DNA of 64,000 nt, taken from Streptomyces piniterrae (GTDB lineage Bacteria; Actinomycetota; Actinomycetes; Streptomycetales; Streptomycetaceae). Of this stretch, positions 7,947-15,848 are shown piece by piece. The translations under genes were made by a program, and so were the position numbers. The DNA lies in assembly GCF_005048155.1 (NCBI RefSeq), contig NZ_SUMB01000015.1:181099-245098 (forward strand). The letters are read 5' to 3'. The number at the start of each line of letters is the position of its first letter. Within the stretch, counting starts at the first letter, position 1. Under the pieces are notes generated by a model. That model ran no database searches. It had not been told where the DNA came from and saw only the letters and a program-made list of their open reading frames with translations.

Positions 7947-8489
7947 ATGGCCATCACGGCAGACCACATCCGCACCATCCTCACCGCCTACCTCGACGAG
8001 CACCCCGACGAGAAGCCCACGCTCGCCCCCGTCCTCCACCTCCTGGACGAGGGGGCCGACCTGGCCAGCCGCAAGGAGTTCCGCGGGCACGCGACCGCCG
8101 GCGCCGTCCTCGCCGGGCCGGACGGCCGCATCCTGCACATCCACCACCTCGCCCTGGACAAGTGGCTCCTGCCCGGCGGCCACCTCGAAGCCGACGACAG
8201 CACCCTCTTGGACGCCGCCCGCCGCGAACTCGCCGAGGAAACCGGCATCCCCGCTGACACCGTCGCCTCGGTCGACGACACCCCACTCCACATCGATGTC
8301 CACCCCATCCCGGCCAACCAGGCCAAGAGCGAGCCGGGCCACCAGCACATCGACTTCCGCTTCCTCTTCCGCACCACGGCCGAGGTCGGTGAACTGCAGA
8401 CCGAGGAGGTCACCGACGCCGCCTGGCGCACGGTCGAGACCCTCCACGACGAGCGACTGAAGCGACGCGTCGCAGCGGCTCTGCGCTGA
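7947..8489 (+). CDS. NUDIX hydrolase
   Basis: About 180 residues with a complete Nudix box, starting GGHLEADDSTLLDAARRELA and ending EETGIP (GX5EX7REUXEEXGU), the divalent-metal pyrophosphatase signature. Substrate is unknown. ATG 7947 has AGGTG 7 nt upstream; GTG 7938 (overlapping the previous TGA) is an alternative. It is the last gene of the 5660-8489 run. Confidence 0.88.
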   Translation: MAITADHIRTILTAYLDEHPDEKPTLAPVLHLLDEGADLASRKEFRGHATAGAVLAGPDGRILHIHHLALDKWLLPGGHLEADDSTLLDAARRELAEETGIPADTVASVDDTPLHIDVHPIPANQAKSEPGHQHIDFRFLFRTTAEVGELQTEEVTDAAWRTVETLHDERLKRRVAAALR

Positions 8490-8574
8490 CCCCAACAGCT
8501 GGCCGCCCCTGCGTCTGCGAGCTCCGACGCAGCCAGGGGCGGTTCCCTGCCCCGTCAGCTTCGCTACTGAGCCG

Positions 8575-8775
8575 CTACGCGTCGACGTGTGCGACCCACT
8601 CGTAGACCGGCAGCGAACCCTCAGGTGTGTCTTCCCATCGGGGCGTCACCTTGAAGCGTTCGTAGCCGCCGCCGTGCTGCACGCGGATCTCAATACCTGG
8701 CGGGGTGATCGGCACGATGCGCTGCTTCAGGCCATCTGGCCCTCCTTCAAGCAAAGCCTTGGGCGAACTGCTCAC
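8575..8775 (-). CDS. Small DUF5988-like protein
   Basis: 66 residues: a KALLEGGPDGLKQRIV opening and a central RVQHGGGYERFKVTP, ending in PVYEWVAHVDA. The LLEGGP...GGYEHF pattern is what I remember of DUF5988 proteins, small and uncharacterised in Streptomyces. It is convergent with the NUDIX gene. Confidence 0.6.
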   Translation of the reverse strand: MSSSPKALLEGGPDGLKQRIVPITPPGIEIRVQHGGGYERFKVTPRWEDTPEGSLPVYEWVAHVDA

Positions 8776-9342
8776 GACGATCCTCCATACCTCTGGCGAA
8801 ACCGTCTCTCCACGATGTCAACGGATGGCAGCCGACGCTTGCTGGAGGCCCGAACGGGTGACGGTCTGCGACCAGGCAGGCCGTCACCAAATGCCGTTTC
8901 GAGGCCCTGAAAAGCGATGACCGGCTTTATGCACCCGATCCGCGCGGAGGCGCTCGATACGCGGAAGATACCGACATCTCATGGCATCTCGCCGCACTCG
9001 CCATTCGTCGAACTGTAAATGCAGATATGACTTCCAGAGATGCGTGCAGAGCTTTTTCATGGCGATTATCCAGCAGGTGGCATGTGAAGGGTCTGGTGCC
9101 CAAAAATACCTGTATCTGCGCAGGTCAGAATGGTGCTGCAGCAGTGAGGTACGTACCAGATAAAACCGGACAGTAAGTTGCCGCACGGCCTGTTGACGTG
9201 ATTGCATCCTGCGATACGCGCCGTCGGCATGACGCCCGGATTCGGGTGCCGGACGGCCGTAAAATCGGCCGGATTTGCTTTATCGGTAATCCCCGTCCGA
9301 CGCTAGTCCAGAAACCCAGAGCATTGAAGGGAACGGCACGCC
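8776..9342. other. Intergenic region with decayed sequence
   Basis: 567 bp of lower GC than the neighbours. A minus-strand open frame of 107 codons (8884-9207) has an unusual composition (many Arg, Trp, His) and no family resemblance, so I do not call it. The right end must hold the promoter of the RiPP-like gene. Confidence 0.4.
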
Positions 9343-9570
9343 ATGCGTAACGGATTCACCCCTGAGATCGACGCCTCCGAGATTACCGAGAGCGAGCTGG
9401 ACAACATTTCCGGTGGTCTCGCCAGCTTCGGCGGCGAGATCGCCGGCCACGGTGGCACCGTGACCATCGGCGACGCCGCCGGGACGGCCCAGTCCCTCGC
9501 GCCTGCCACGCCCGCCATGCCCGCCTCGCCGATCGACGGTCTGGTCACGGTGGAGACCACCGGCTTCTGA
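9343..9570 (+). CDS. Lanthipeptide-like (class II, type A2) RiPP precursor
   Basis: A 75-residue peptide with an acidic leader (PEIDASEITESELDNISGG) ending in a double-glycine motif at residues 24-25, the cleavage site for C39-type peptidase transporters. The putative core (LASFGGEIAGHGGTVTIGD onward, about 50 residues) is rich in Gly, Ala, Thr and Ser but contains no Cys, so lanthionine rings cannot form. GAAGGGAACGG precedes the ATG. No modification enzyme or transporter gene lies nearby in the window. It could be an orphan precursor, a substrate acted on in trans, or a leader-like protein of another role. Confidence 0.65.
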   Translation: MRNGFTPEIDASEITESELDNISGGLASFGGEIAGHGGTVTIGDAAGTAQSLAPATPAMPASPIDGLVTVETTGF

Positions 9571-9870
9571 CAGCGGCCTGCGCTGCGCGACAAGGCATGA
9601 GGCCAGGAGCATCCACGCGAACCACCGGTGCAGTGGCCTACCGGTAGGACTGGCCGGAACCCCGGGACACCGAGTCCCGGGGTTCGCCAGCATGGGGGCG
9701 GCGGGCCCGGAGCGGGCGACAGCTTCGGATGAAGATGGCGTAACGCGCCGCCAAGCGCCTTGGAAGATCCGAACGTTGTCGCAGACCACAGTGCCGTCAC
9801 TACTTGCGGAGGTCCGCTTCCGGAGCACGATGAGCGGCCGTGCACGGCGCAGCACCGGCGCTGCCCGGTC

Positions 9871-9912
9871 CGCACCCGCACCCGCACCCGCACCCGCACC
9901 CGCACCCGCACC
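9871..9912. repeat. Hexanucleotide tandem repeat (CGCACC)x7
   Basis: Seven perfect CGCACC units in a row. In one plus frame they encode alternating Ala-Pro, in another Arg-Thr. It is a candidate slippage site. Confidence 0.9.
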
Positions 9913-9939
9913 CGCGGCGAACTCCGCCGCTCCCGGCGC

Positions 9940-10170
9940 CCACTCCTGCTGGGGCCACCTCTACGCCGACCCGCTGTGGCCGCTGCACGGCGCCAACCTC
10001 GGCACCTTGCTGCGTACCAGCTATGTGGTCGGCCCTGTCTGACCGTGCCGCGGTTCTTCTGGGTGCCCGAGGCGCTGCAGTGCGGCAACACGCTGCGCCG
10101 GCCGGCCGATGTGCACTGGACCGGTGATCCGGTGGGTCGGCTGGAGCGGCAGCGTGACGGTGGCGGGGTC
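9940..10170 (+). pseudogene. TrmH/SpoU-type RNA methyltransferase remnant
   Basis: Two frames together give a recognisable string: LYADPLWPLHGANLGTLLRT in the first, then after a shift near 10033 CLTVPRFFWVPEALQCGNTL and RRPADVHWTGDP in the second. The GANLGTLLRT portion is like the N-terminal SPOUT motif (xxNxGxxxRTA). The start, the knot motifs 2 and 3 and the C-terminus are not found. Assignment rests on that motif and memory of the family. Confidence 0.42.
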
Positions 10171-10420
10171 GCTGGCCCTGCACCGGCTGGCGGTGCTGAT
10201 GTAGGTGACCGAGTCCCTCCACGCTCCGCCTACGTGGAGTGCCGCTACGCCAGCCCAGACGGGCACCATCCGCCATGTTGAGCGGCGCACTGGCAACACC
10301 GCGATAGCCCGGCCCCGGAGTCGGTCACGCCGCGACCGCCTGAGGGACCCAGGCGGCTGCTGGGGAACGGGGCGCCGAGCAGGTAACCGAGCTGCGCCGC
10401 GGCCCGGCATCCGTGCTGGG

Positions 10421-10756
10421 TCAGAGGCGGCGTACCCGCCCGGCGATCAGGTGTCCGGCCAGCAGATAGATCGCGGCAGGCAGACCGTAGTTGAGGGCGA
10501 CGCGCAGCCCTTCGGTGTCCATGGTGAAGATGTCCCGCGCCCACCAGGCGAGCCAGTCCGCCACGCCCTTCACGAACTGGACGAAGACGTTGCCCTGGTT
10601 CGCTTCCAGCAGGTAGAGCAGGATCCACAGCCCCAAGAACGCGGCGGCAATATCGGCAATCGTATGGATGATCAGGGCTGTCCGCTTTGCGGGGGTGCCG
10701 GCCCGGCCGCTGCTGTACGGATCATCTAGGGGCAAGGATTCGCGTCTGTGGCTCAT
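10421..10756 (-). CDS. Small membrane protein, paralogue of 12917-13453
   Basis: 111 residues with two hydrophobic helices: IADIAAAFLGLWILLYLLEA and, nearer the C-terminus, LNYGLPAAIYLLAGHLIA. Both it and the 178-residue protein at 12917-13453 share the pattern (T/M)ALIIH(T/S)IAD, FLGLWILLYLL(E/D)ANQ, DIF(T/I)MD(T/V)EGLRV and a final RRL. They appear to be duplicated genes flanking the LCP gene. The start at 10756 gives a hydrophilic N-terminus like the paralogue. Function unknown; envelope-associated by topology. Confidence 0.7.
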   Translation of the reverse strand: MSHRRESLPLDDPYSSGRAGTPAKRTALIIHTIADIAAAFLGLWILLYLLEANQGNVFVQFVKGVADWLAWWARDIFTMDTEGLRVALNYGLPAAIYLLAGHLIAGRVRRL

Positions 10757-10803
10757 TGGAGTCGCAATCTGACGTACGCAGCGCCTCGACAGTGGGGAAG
10801 AGT

Positions 10804-10853
10804 GATCACGGCCAGGGCGGCCACCCCCCACAGGAGTCACCCTGGCCGTGATC
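10804..10853. terminator. Hairpin upstream of the small membrane protein gene
   Basis: A perfect 14-bp stem GATCACGGCCAGGG / CCCTGGCCGTGATC (10804-10817 with 10840-10853), loop 22 nt. It lies just upstream of the minus-strand gene starting at 10756. It could end transcription arriving from the right, although 11203-11238 already terminates the LCP gene. Confidence 0.6.
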
Positions 10854-11202
10854 GCACACGGGGCGACCAACGCGCCCGTATGCAGTTCTGCGCCGCAGCA
10901 TGCTGCCGCGTTACCCGGCCAAGCGATACATCCCATATGCGCGGACATATGCACTCTTCCAGGCGCCTGATGGTGCGGGTGTGACACTCGACCAACCGGT
11001 GGCGCAGTAGAAAGCAGCCGACTGGTCATCGGCACGCGGATCCGACGGCTCCCCCCGTGCCGGCGGATCTGCCACCCGGCGCGGGCGGCGCTCTACCTCT
11101 ACGGCCCCGCCCGCGCCGGCCTCACCCCCGCCCCATGAGCCATTGACAGTGCGCGTTCCGCTCGGACCGTGTGCTTCGAACCGCGTGCTCCGACGCGGGA
11201 AA

Positions 11203-11238
11203 GAGCGGTCCGTACGTTGCCTTCCGCACGGACCGCTC
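11203..11238 (-). terminator. Terminator of the LCP gene
   Basis: An 11-bp stem GAGCGGTCCGT / ACGGACCGCTC, loop 14 nt, 20 bp past the LCP stop codon on the minus strand. Confidence 0.75.
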
Positions 11239-11257
11239 GCGGCCGGATCGATGTAGG

Positions 11258-12400
11258 TCACCTGTCGCTGGTGACGGTGACCGGGTCGTCGTTCTTCAGC
11301 TCGTCCACGAGCTGCTTGACCTTGGCCCTGTCCCACTGGAGGTTGCCGCCGACGCTGCCGGAGACCGGCATGTTCATGGACTTGCCCTCGCCGCTGTTGA
11401 CGTCCTTCATGGCGAAGAACATCTTGGCCAGCAGGTAGGGGTTCATGTCCTTGTCGACGACGAGGGTGTCCAGGCCCGCGCTCATGACCGGGAAGAGCGT
11501 GAACGGGTTGAGGAGGGTGCCGGGCGTGGCCACCTGGCTCGCGAGCGTCGAGAGGAACTTCTGCTGGTTCTTGGTGCGGTCCAGGTCGCTGCCGGCGAAG
11601 GCGTGCCGGGTGCGGACGTACGCCAACGCTTGGGCACCGTTGAGGGTCTGTGTGCCGGCCTTGAAGTCGGCTCCTGACCATTTGTCCGTGAAGCCCTTGT
11701 CGAGGTTCATCTCGACGCCGCCCATGGCGTCGACGATGTCGGCGAAGCCGGTGAAGCCGATCTCGGCGTAGTGGTCGATGTGCAGCCCGGTGTTGTACTC
11801 GACCGTGCGGACCAGCAGCTGCGGACCGTCGAAGGCGTAGGAGGCGTTGAGCTTGTTCGCGCCCATCGCGGGCCTGATCTTGCCGGACTCGGAACCGCGG
11901 AACTGCGGGATGGTCACGTTCGAGTCGCGCGGCAGGGAGATCAGCGTCGGGCCGTTGGAGCCGACGTGCAGGATCATCATCGAGTCGGTCCGCTGGCCCG
12001 CCTCCGCGCTGCCGCCGGTGTGCAGGCTCTTGCGCCGGGCCGCCGACATGCCCTTGCGGCTGTCCGAGCCGACGATCAGGTAGTTGGTGCCCTCGCCCTC
12101 GGCCGGGCGGTCGATGACCTTGCTGAGGTCGACCTCCTTGCGCAGCTTGGAGTCCGCCCAGAAGTATGTACCGGCCAACACCACGAGCAGGACGACGAGC
12201 ACGGATATCAGAATCCGCTTGGCCTTTCCGCCCCGGCGTGGGGACGGCCCGGCTTCGTACGGCCCGCCGCCTCCCGGCAGGTGCGGCGCTGAGTGGCGCT
12301 GGCCGGGAAGGACACGGGCGGAATTCGGATGAGGCGCGGCATTTCCGCGCTCATATCGGTCCTGGAAGTCGGCGTACCTGCCGTCGGGCCTCTGATTCAT
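11258..12400 (-). CDS. LytR-CpsA-Psr (LCP) family protein
   Basis: 380 residues: a cytoplasmic Pro/Arg-rich N-terminus (about 1-65), one transmembrane helix (ILISVLVVLLVVLAGTYFWA) and an extracellular LCP domain. LCP hallmarks are TNYLIVGSDSR, RTDSMMILHV, ISLPRDSNV, NKLNASYAFDGP, TGLHIDHYAEIGFTGFADIV, ALAYVRTRH and DLDRTKNQQKFL, with the Arg and Asp residues that bind polyprenyl-pyrophosphate. These enzymes ligate secondary glycopolymers to peptidoglycan. Start 12400 gives the MNQRPDG N-terminus. It resembles the second LCP protein at 45502-46821 in domain layout. Confidence 0.9.
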   Translation of the reverse strand: MNQRPDGRYADFQDRYERGNAAPHPNSARVLPGQRHSAPHLPGGGGPYEAGPSPRRGGKAKRILISVLVVLLVVLAGTYFWADSKLRKEVDLSKVIDRPAEGEGTNYLIVGSDSRKGMSAARRKSLHTGGSAEAGQRTDSMMILHVGSNGPTLISLPRDSNVTIPQFRGSESGKIRPAMGANKLNASYAFDGPQLLVRTVEYNTGLHIDHYAEIGFTGFADIVDAMGGVEMNLDKGFTDKWSGADFKAGTQTLNGAQALAYVRTRHAFAGSDLDRTKNQQKFLSTLASQVATPGTLLNPFTLFPVMSAGLDTLVVDKDMNPYLLAKMFFAMKDVNSGEGKSMNMPVSGSVGGNLQWDRAKVKQLVDELKNDDPVTVTSDR

Positions 12401-12916
12401 GCCCGGCAGTGTGCATTCTCCGGCTCCCCCGAACGCAAATCGAGGAGGGGAATCCGGGAAGAATGTTTCACACCTGATGCACAGCGCCTGGGGGAACCGC
12501 CACCAATGTCCTGCCAAACATGCAAGGGGGCGAATGAACGGGCAGTCGCGGCCGATTACCATAATTCGGGCACGTCGAATTGATCACCACGTGTCGAATT
12601 GATCACCGCGTCACGCCCCGCGGGCGCGGAATGAGCGTGCGGATTCTGGCTCGGGAGAGCGGGGTTTGTCGCGCGACGGAAGGCTCGTATCGGTATGCGC
12701 GACGGGAGGTGCGCATCGGGATGCGCATTGGGGCGGAATTTTCAGTGCACCGCGCATCGTTCGCCGGCAGACACGACTCCACGTTCGACGGCAACGATCG
12801 GCACGCACCCTCTTCGCCCCGTAGCACGGTGAAACCGGCGCGCTGGGCGCCGAGGGGGTGGTTCGCGCTCAGGGGACACTGGCAGCCCGCGCCCCCTGAG
12901 CTCGGCGGATGCCCCG
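12401..12916. promoter_or_regulatory. Intergenic region with a 15-bp direct repeat
   Basis: 516 bp upstream of the LCP gene. GTCGAATTGATCACC occurs twice, 12574-12588 and 12593-12607, with a 19-bp period (about two helical turns), as expected for tandem regulator sites. The rest shows only degenerate GCGCATCGGGATGCGCAT-like words around 12660-12735. No gene is visible. Confidence 0.5.
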
Positions 12917-13453
12917 TCAGAGGCGGCGCAGCCAGGCAGCTGCGCCGTGGCCGACCGCGAGGTAAATCAGCGCGGGCAGGGCGTAGTTGAAGAAGACACG
13001 CAGCCCTTCCACGTCCATGATGAAGATGTCCTGCGACCAGCCGGCAAGCCAGCTGGCCACACCGTGCACGAAGTCGACAAAGACATTCGCCTGATTTGCG
13101 TCGAGCAGATACAGCAGGATCCACAGCCCGAGAAATACCGCGGCGACATCCGCGATGCTGTGAATGATCAAGGCCATTCGGCGCCTGTCGATGCCTCCGC
13201 GATTGCCGCTCGAAGTCCTTCTGCCGTGGTACGCCGCGTTCGGAACGTCGCCGTACGGTGCGGCCGGGGCGGAGTTGTAGGGAGGGGGTGAATTTCTGGG
13301 GCGCGGGGCATGCGCTCCGTCAGCAGGCGGCAGCGGGGCCGTATCACCGACATCCGGCGCGTTTGATCCGCCGCGGTAGGGAGGGTTTGGTCTGGAGTCG
13401 TATGGGCGATTTTGCGGTATGCCGCCATTGGGGTAGGTCACGCCCCTGCGCAT
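12917..13453 (-). CDS. Membrane protein with disordered N-terminus, paralogue of 10421-10756
   Basis: 178 residues. A Pro/Asn/Arg-rich N-terminal half (about 1-90, cytoplasmic and disordered by composition) precedes two hydrophobic helices (ADVAAVFLGLWILLYLLDA; FNYALPALIYLAVGHGAAAW). The membrane part is clearly homologous to the gene at 10421-10756. The pair brackets the LCP gene and all three are on the minus strand. Role unknown. Confidence 0.72.
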   Translation of the reverse strand: MRRGVTYPNGGIPQNRPYDSRPNPPYRGGSNAPDVGDTAPLPPADGAHAPRPRNSPPPYNSAPAAPYGDVPNAAYHGRRTSSGNRGGIDRRRMALIIHSIADVAAVFLGLWILLYLLDANQANVFVDFVHGVASWLAGWSQDIFIMDVEGLRVFFNYALPALIYLAVGHGAAAWLRRL

Positions 13454-13539
13454 TGCCCACTGAACGCTTCCGAAACTCCCTTCACCGCTATTTCACATCG
13501 ACGTTCTCGGACCGCCACTTCGCAATCGAGGGGCCAATG

Positions 13540-13570
13540 GCGCGGGCGGCCCGTCAGGGACCGCCCGCGC
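13540..13570 (-). terminator. Terminator after the cupredoxin lipoprotein gene
   Basis: A 10-bp stem GCGCGGGCGG / CCGCCCGCGC (13540-13549 with 13561-13570), loop 11 nt. It lies downstream of the minus-strand gene ending at 13827 and upstream of the gene starting at 13453. Confidence 0.65.
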
Positions 13571-13826
13571 CGCGCACGGCAACTCAAGGCGGGGGGACCG
13601 CAGACATCAAGGCACCGCACGGCCGATAATGATCGGCGCTACCCCCTGCGGCGCGCCGGGCGGATGTGTCACACCCGGCCGGTTGCCTCGCCGCAGACGC
13701 CTCAACGCCACGGACGGAGTCTCGGTGGAGACGACGGCCGCGGTGGTAGCGGCGGCAGTCAACGATGCCGTTACGCCCCGGCACCCCGACCTGCGCGCAT
13801 GCCGCGCGACCCGGGCTTCGCTCCGG

Positions 13827-14234
13827 TCATCCGTGACGCTTGGCCGTCACGGTGAACTTGCCTCGGATGCCGTCGCCGACCATGCCCGGCTTGCAGGCGG
13901 TGGTGTACGTGCCGGCTTTGGGCACCTTCACGGTCATCGTGCGGAACGTGCCGGGGCCGATGCCCTCGACCTCGCTGACCACCTTGCCGTCCGGGCTGTA
14001 GAGGTAGAACTCGGTGATCTTGCTGCCTTCATTGGTGACCTTGAAGGCGATGGGCCCGGCGGCCGCGGTCTTCCGGGACAGCTCGCAGGCGTCATCGCCG
14101 GCCCGGACGTTGATCGTTCCCGATTTCCCATCGCCGCCCCCACCGCTCTTCTCCGCGCAGGCGGTCAGCAGGGCGAGGGGGCAGCCGACGGCAAGCAGGG
14201 CCATGGCGACAGGCCGGTTCGGGCGAGAGGTCAT
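13827..14234 (-). CDS. Cupredoxin-domain lipoprotein, EfeO N-domain-like
   Basis: 135 residues. A signal peptide ends in a lipobox (LLTAC, Cys about residue 26), followed by a Gly/Ser linker and a cupredoxin-like domain. INVRAGDDACELSRKTAAAG, then FKVTNEGSKITEFYLYSPDG and YTTACKPGMVGDGIRGKFTV match the periplasmic metal-binding domain of EfeO/EfeM proteins, but the peptidase-M75 domain is absent. It probably binds iron or copper for the divergent FTR1 system. The start at 14234 is set by the signal sequence. Confidence 0.78.
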   Translation of the reverse strand: MTSRPNRPVAMALLAVGCPLALLTACAEKSGGGGDGKSGTINVRAGDDACELSRKTAAAGPIAFKVTNEGSKITEFYLYSPDGKVVSEVEGIGPGTFRTMTVKVPKAGTYTTACKPGMVGDGIRGKFTVTAKRHG

Positions 14235-14494
14235 GACGGACTCCTGGGTCGATACGTCGTAAGGCGGGGACGGACGGGAACGGACGGGAACGGAATTGCG
14301 CGCGGCGCGGCGAGTGGCAGCAGGTTGTCCGGATATCGAGCAACCTCGCTGCCGTCCGATTCGTCGCCAGATGCACCTTGGCGCCTGCTGACGGAGTTTC
14401 ATCTTCGGTAAGGGCAGAGAAAATCCCTCACTTGTGCCCGAATTGCCACGAGCGTTCACATTACGAGACGGGTTGACGGCGGACAGTGAAGTCT

Positions 14495-14513
14495 TTAGGT
14501 TCGCCTTACCTTA
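14495..14513 (+). promoter_or_regulatory. Iron box (DmdR/IdeR-type operator)
   Basis: TTAGGTTCGCCTTACCTTA is close to the actinobacterial iron-box consensus TTAGGTTAGGCTnACCTAA and lies 24 bp upstream of the ATG of the Tp34/FetP-like gene. Known biology: Fe(II)-loaded DmdR1/IdeR represses such promoters. This predicts induction of 14537-16670 under iron starvation. Confidence 0.75.
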
Positions 14514-14536
14514 CCTCCGATGGAAGGATTCCGGCC

Positions 14537-15148
14537 ATGCCCAAGTCCTCGCTGCGTACGCTCTCGCTCGCGATACCGCTCGCCCTCGCCCTGACGGCCT
14601 GCGGCGGCGCAGACGCCGACAAGACGGAGAACACCTCCGCCAAGGGCCCGGCGAAGGAGACCGCACCGGCCGGCGTGGCACACCAACACACCATCCTGGA
14701 CGCGGAGATCAAGGCCAAGGGCGGCGAGACCCGCGCCGGCGACTACCGCGTGGGCTACATCGTCGAGGCGGCCGAACCGTGGTTCCACGCCGAGCACGGA
14801 GAGCACGGGAAGCTGATCCACCGGGAGCCGACCAAGGGCGAGACCCACCACATCGAGATCATTCCGATGGAGGCCAAGACCGGCCGCATCGTCCCGGATG
14901 TCCCCATCCGCCTCGAAGTCCTCGACGGCAAGGGCAAGGTCGTCCAGGCGCAGAAACTGAACTTCTACTACGCCGAGTTCTTCCACTACGCCAACAACTT
15001 CTCGATCCCCAAGGAAGGCAAGTACACCCTGCGGGCCACGCTGGAGCGGCCGACGTTCCTGCGCCACGGCGCGAGCGGTGAGCAGCCCCCGCTGGGCGAG
15101 AAGGCCACCGCCACCTTCCGCAACGTGACGCTCAAGCCAGGGGCCTGA
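14537..15148 (+). CDS. Tp34/P19/FetP-like iron-binding lipoprotein
   Basis: 203 residues. A signal peptide with lipobox (LALTACGG) is followed by a His-rich iron transporter domain: AHQHTILDAEIKAKG, GYIVEAAEPWFHAEHGEHG, ETHHIEIIPMEAKTGR and KLNFYYAEFFHYANNFSIPK. This matches the Tp34/P19 family, in which clustered His and Met/Glu bind Cu/Fe on the outer face and feed an FTR1-type permease. GGAAGG lies about 10 nt upstream of ATG 14537. It is first in an iron-box-controlled operon. Confidence 0.85.
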   Translation: MPKSSLRTLSLAIPLALALTACGGADADKTENTSAKGPAKETAPAGVAHQHTILDAEIKAKGGETRAGDYRVGYIVEAAEPWFHAEHGEHGKLIHREPTKGETHHIEIIPMEAKTGRIVPDVPIRLEVLDGKGKVVQAQKLNFYYAEFFHYANNFSIPKEGKYTLRATLERPTFLRHGASGEQPPLGEKATATFRNVTLKPGA

Positions 15149-15151
15149 CCC

Positions 15152-15772
15152 GTGTCCCCGACGTCCAACAGAGCTCTGCCCGTTCCGGTCACCCGGGCCA
15201 CCCGGGTGCCGGGGTGGGCAGCGCCCGCCGAAAGCGGCAACGACAGCGCCCACCCGCCCACACCGCCCTGGGCACTTGCCGCGCTGGGTGTCCTGAGTAC
15301 CGCCGCTCTGATGGCCGCCTGCTGGGCGGCCGCCCACCTGCACGCCGACCCACCGCTGCAGACCGCGGCCCGCTTTCTGCATCTCGTGGCACTGATCGTC
15401 GGGCTGGGCGCCGTGCTCGCCGTCGACTGGTTCGGCGTCCTGTGGATGCTCGGACGACGCCGGCTGACCGACGTTCTCCAAACCGCCTGCACCCTGCAGG
15501 TCCCCATCTGGGCCGGGCTGGCCGGGCTGGTCGTCACCGGCTCGTTCCTCGGCCCGAACCTGGCGGCACCGCTGACCCTGTTCAAGCTCGGGCTCGTACT
15601 GGCCATCACCCTCAACGGCCTCTACGCCCACTGGCTCGGCCAGCGCCTCCACCAGCACAAAGCCACCGAGGTCCCGCGCCGCCTGCGCATCCAGGCCGGC
15701 GCCGCAACGGCCATCAGCCAGCTCGGCTGGTGGGGCGCCAGCGTGGTCGGCTACCTGAACAGCCACTCCTGA
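15152..15772 (+). CDS. Multi-pass membrane protein of the iron operon
   Basis: 206 residues from GTG 15152, three nucleotides after the previous stop. It has about four or five transmembrane helices (ALAALGVLSTAALMAACWAA; FLHLVALIVGLGAVLAVDWF; VPIWAGLAGLVVTGSFLGP; LFKLGLVLAITLNGLYAHWL; a final Trp/Gly-rich helix) with His residues within or near helices. Function unknown; its place between FetP-like and FTR1-like genes suggests a permease accessory or redox partner. Confidence 0.7.
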   Translation: MSPTSNRALPVPVTRATRVPGWAAPAESGNDSAHPPTPPWALAALGVLSTAALMAACWAAAHLHADPPLQTAARFLHLVALIVGLGAVLAVDWFGVLWMLGRRRLTDVLQTACTLQVPIWAGLAGLVVTGSFLGPNLAAPLTLFKLGLVLAITLNGLYAHWLGQRLHQHKATEVPRRLRIQAGAATAISQLGWWGASVVGYLNSHS

Positions 15773-15848
15773 CCGACGGCAGCGACACGACCGACCGGAA
15801 CACACACCAGACGAACCCGTACCAGTCGAACGCGTCCTAGGGGGCCGT

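Larger units (their letters stand above)
9571..10420. other. Gene-poor region with hexanucleotide repeat and a methyltransferase remnant
   Basis: 850 bp without an intact gene. It contains a 7-copy CGCACC repeat (9871-9912) and an apparent TrmH-type methyltransferase fragment (about 9940-10170), listed separately. Confidence 0.5.

Noticed and set aside
8884..9207. 107-codon minus-strand ORF
   Set aside because: Atypical codon use and composition, no ribosome site or family resemblance.
9871..9912. Ala-Pro repeat protein encoded by the hexamer array
   Set aside because: The surrounding frame lacks a good start and merges with the broken methyltransferase remnant.
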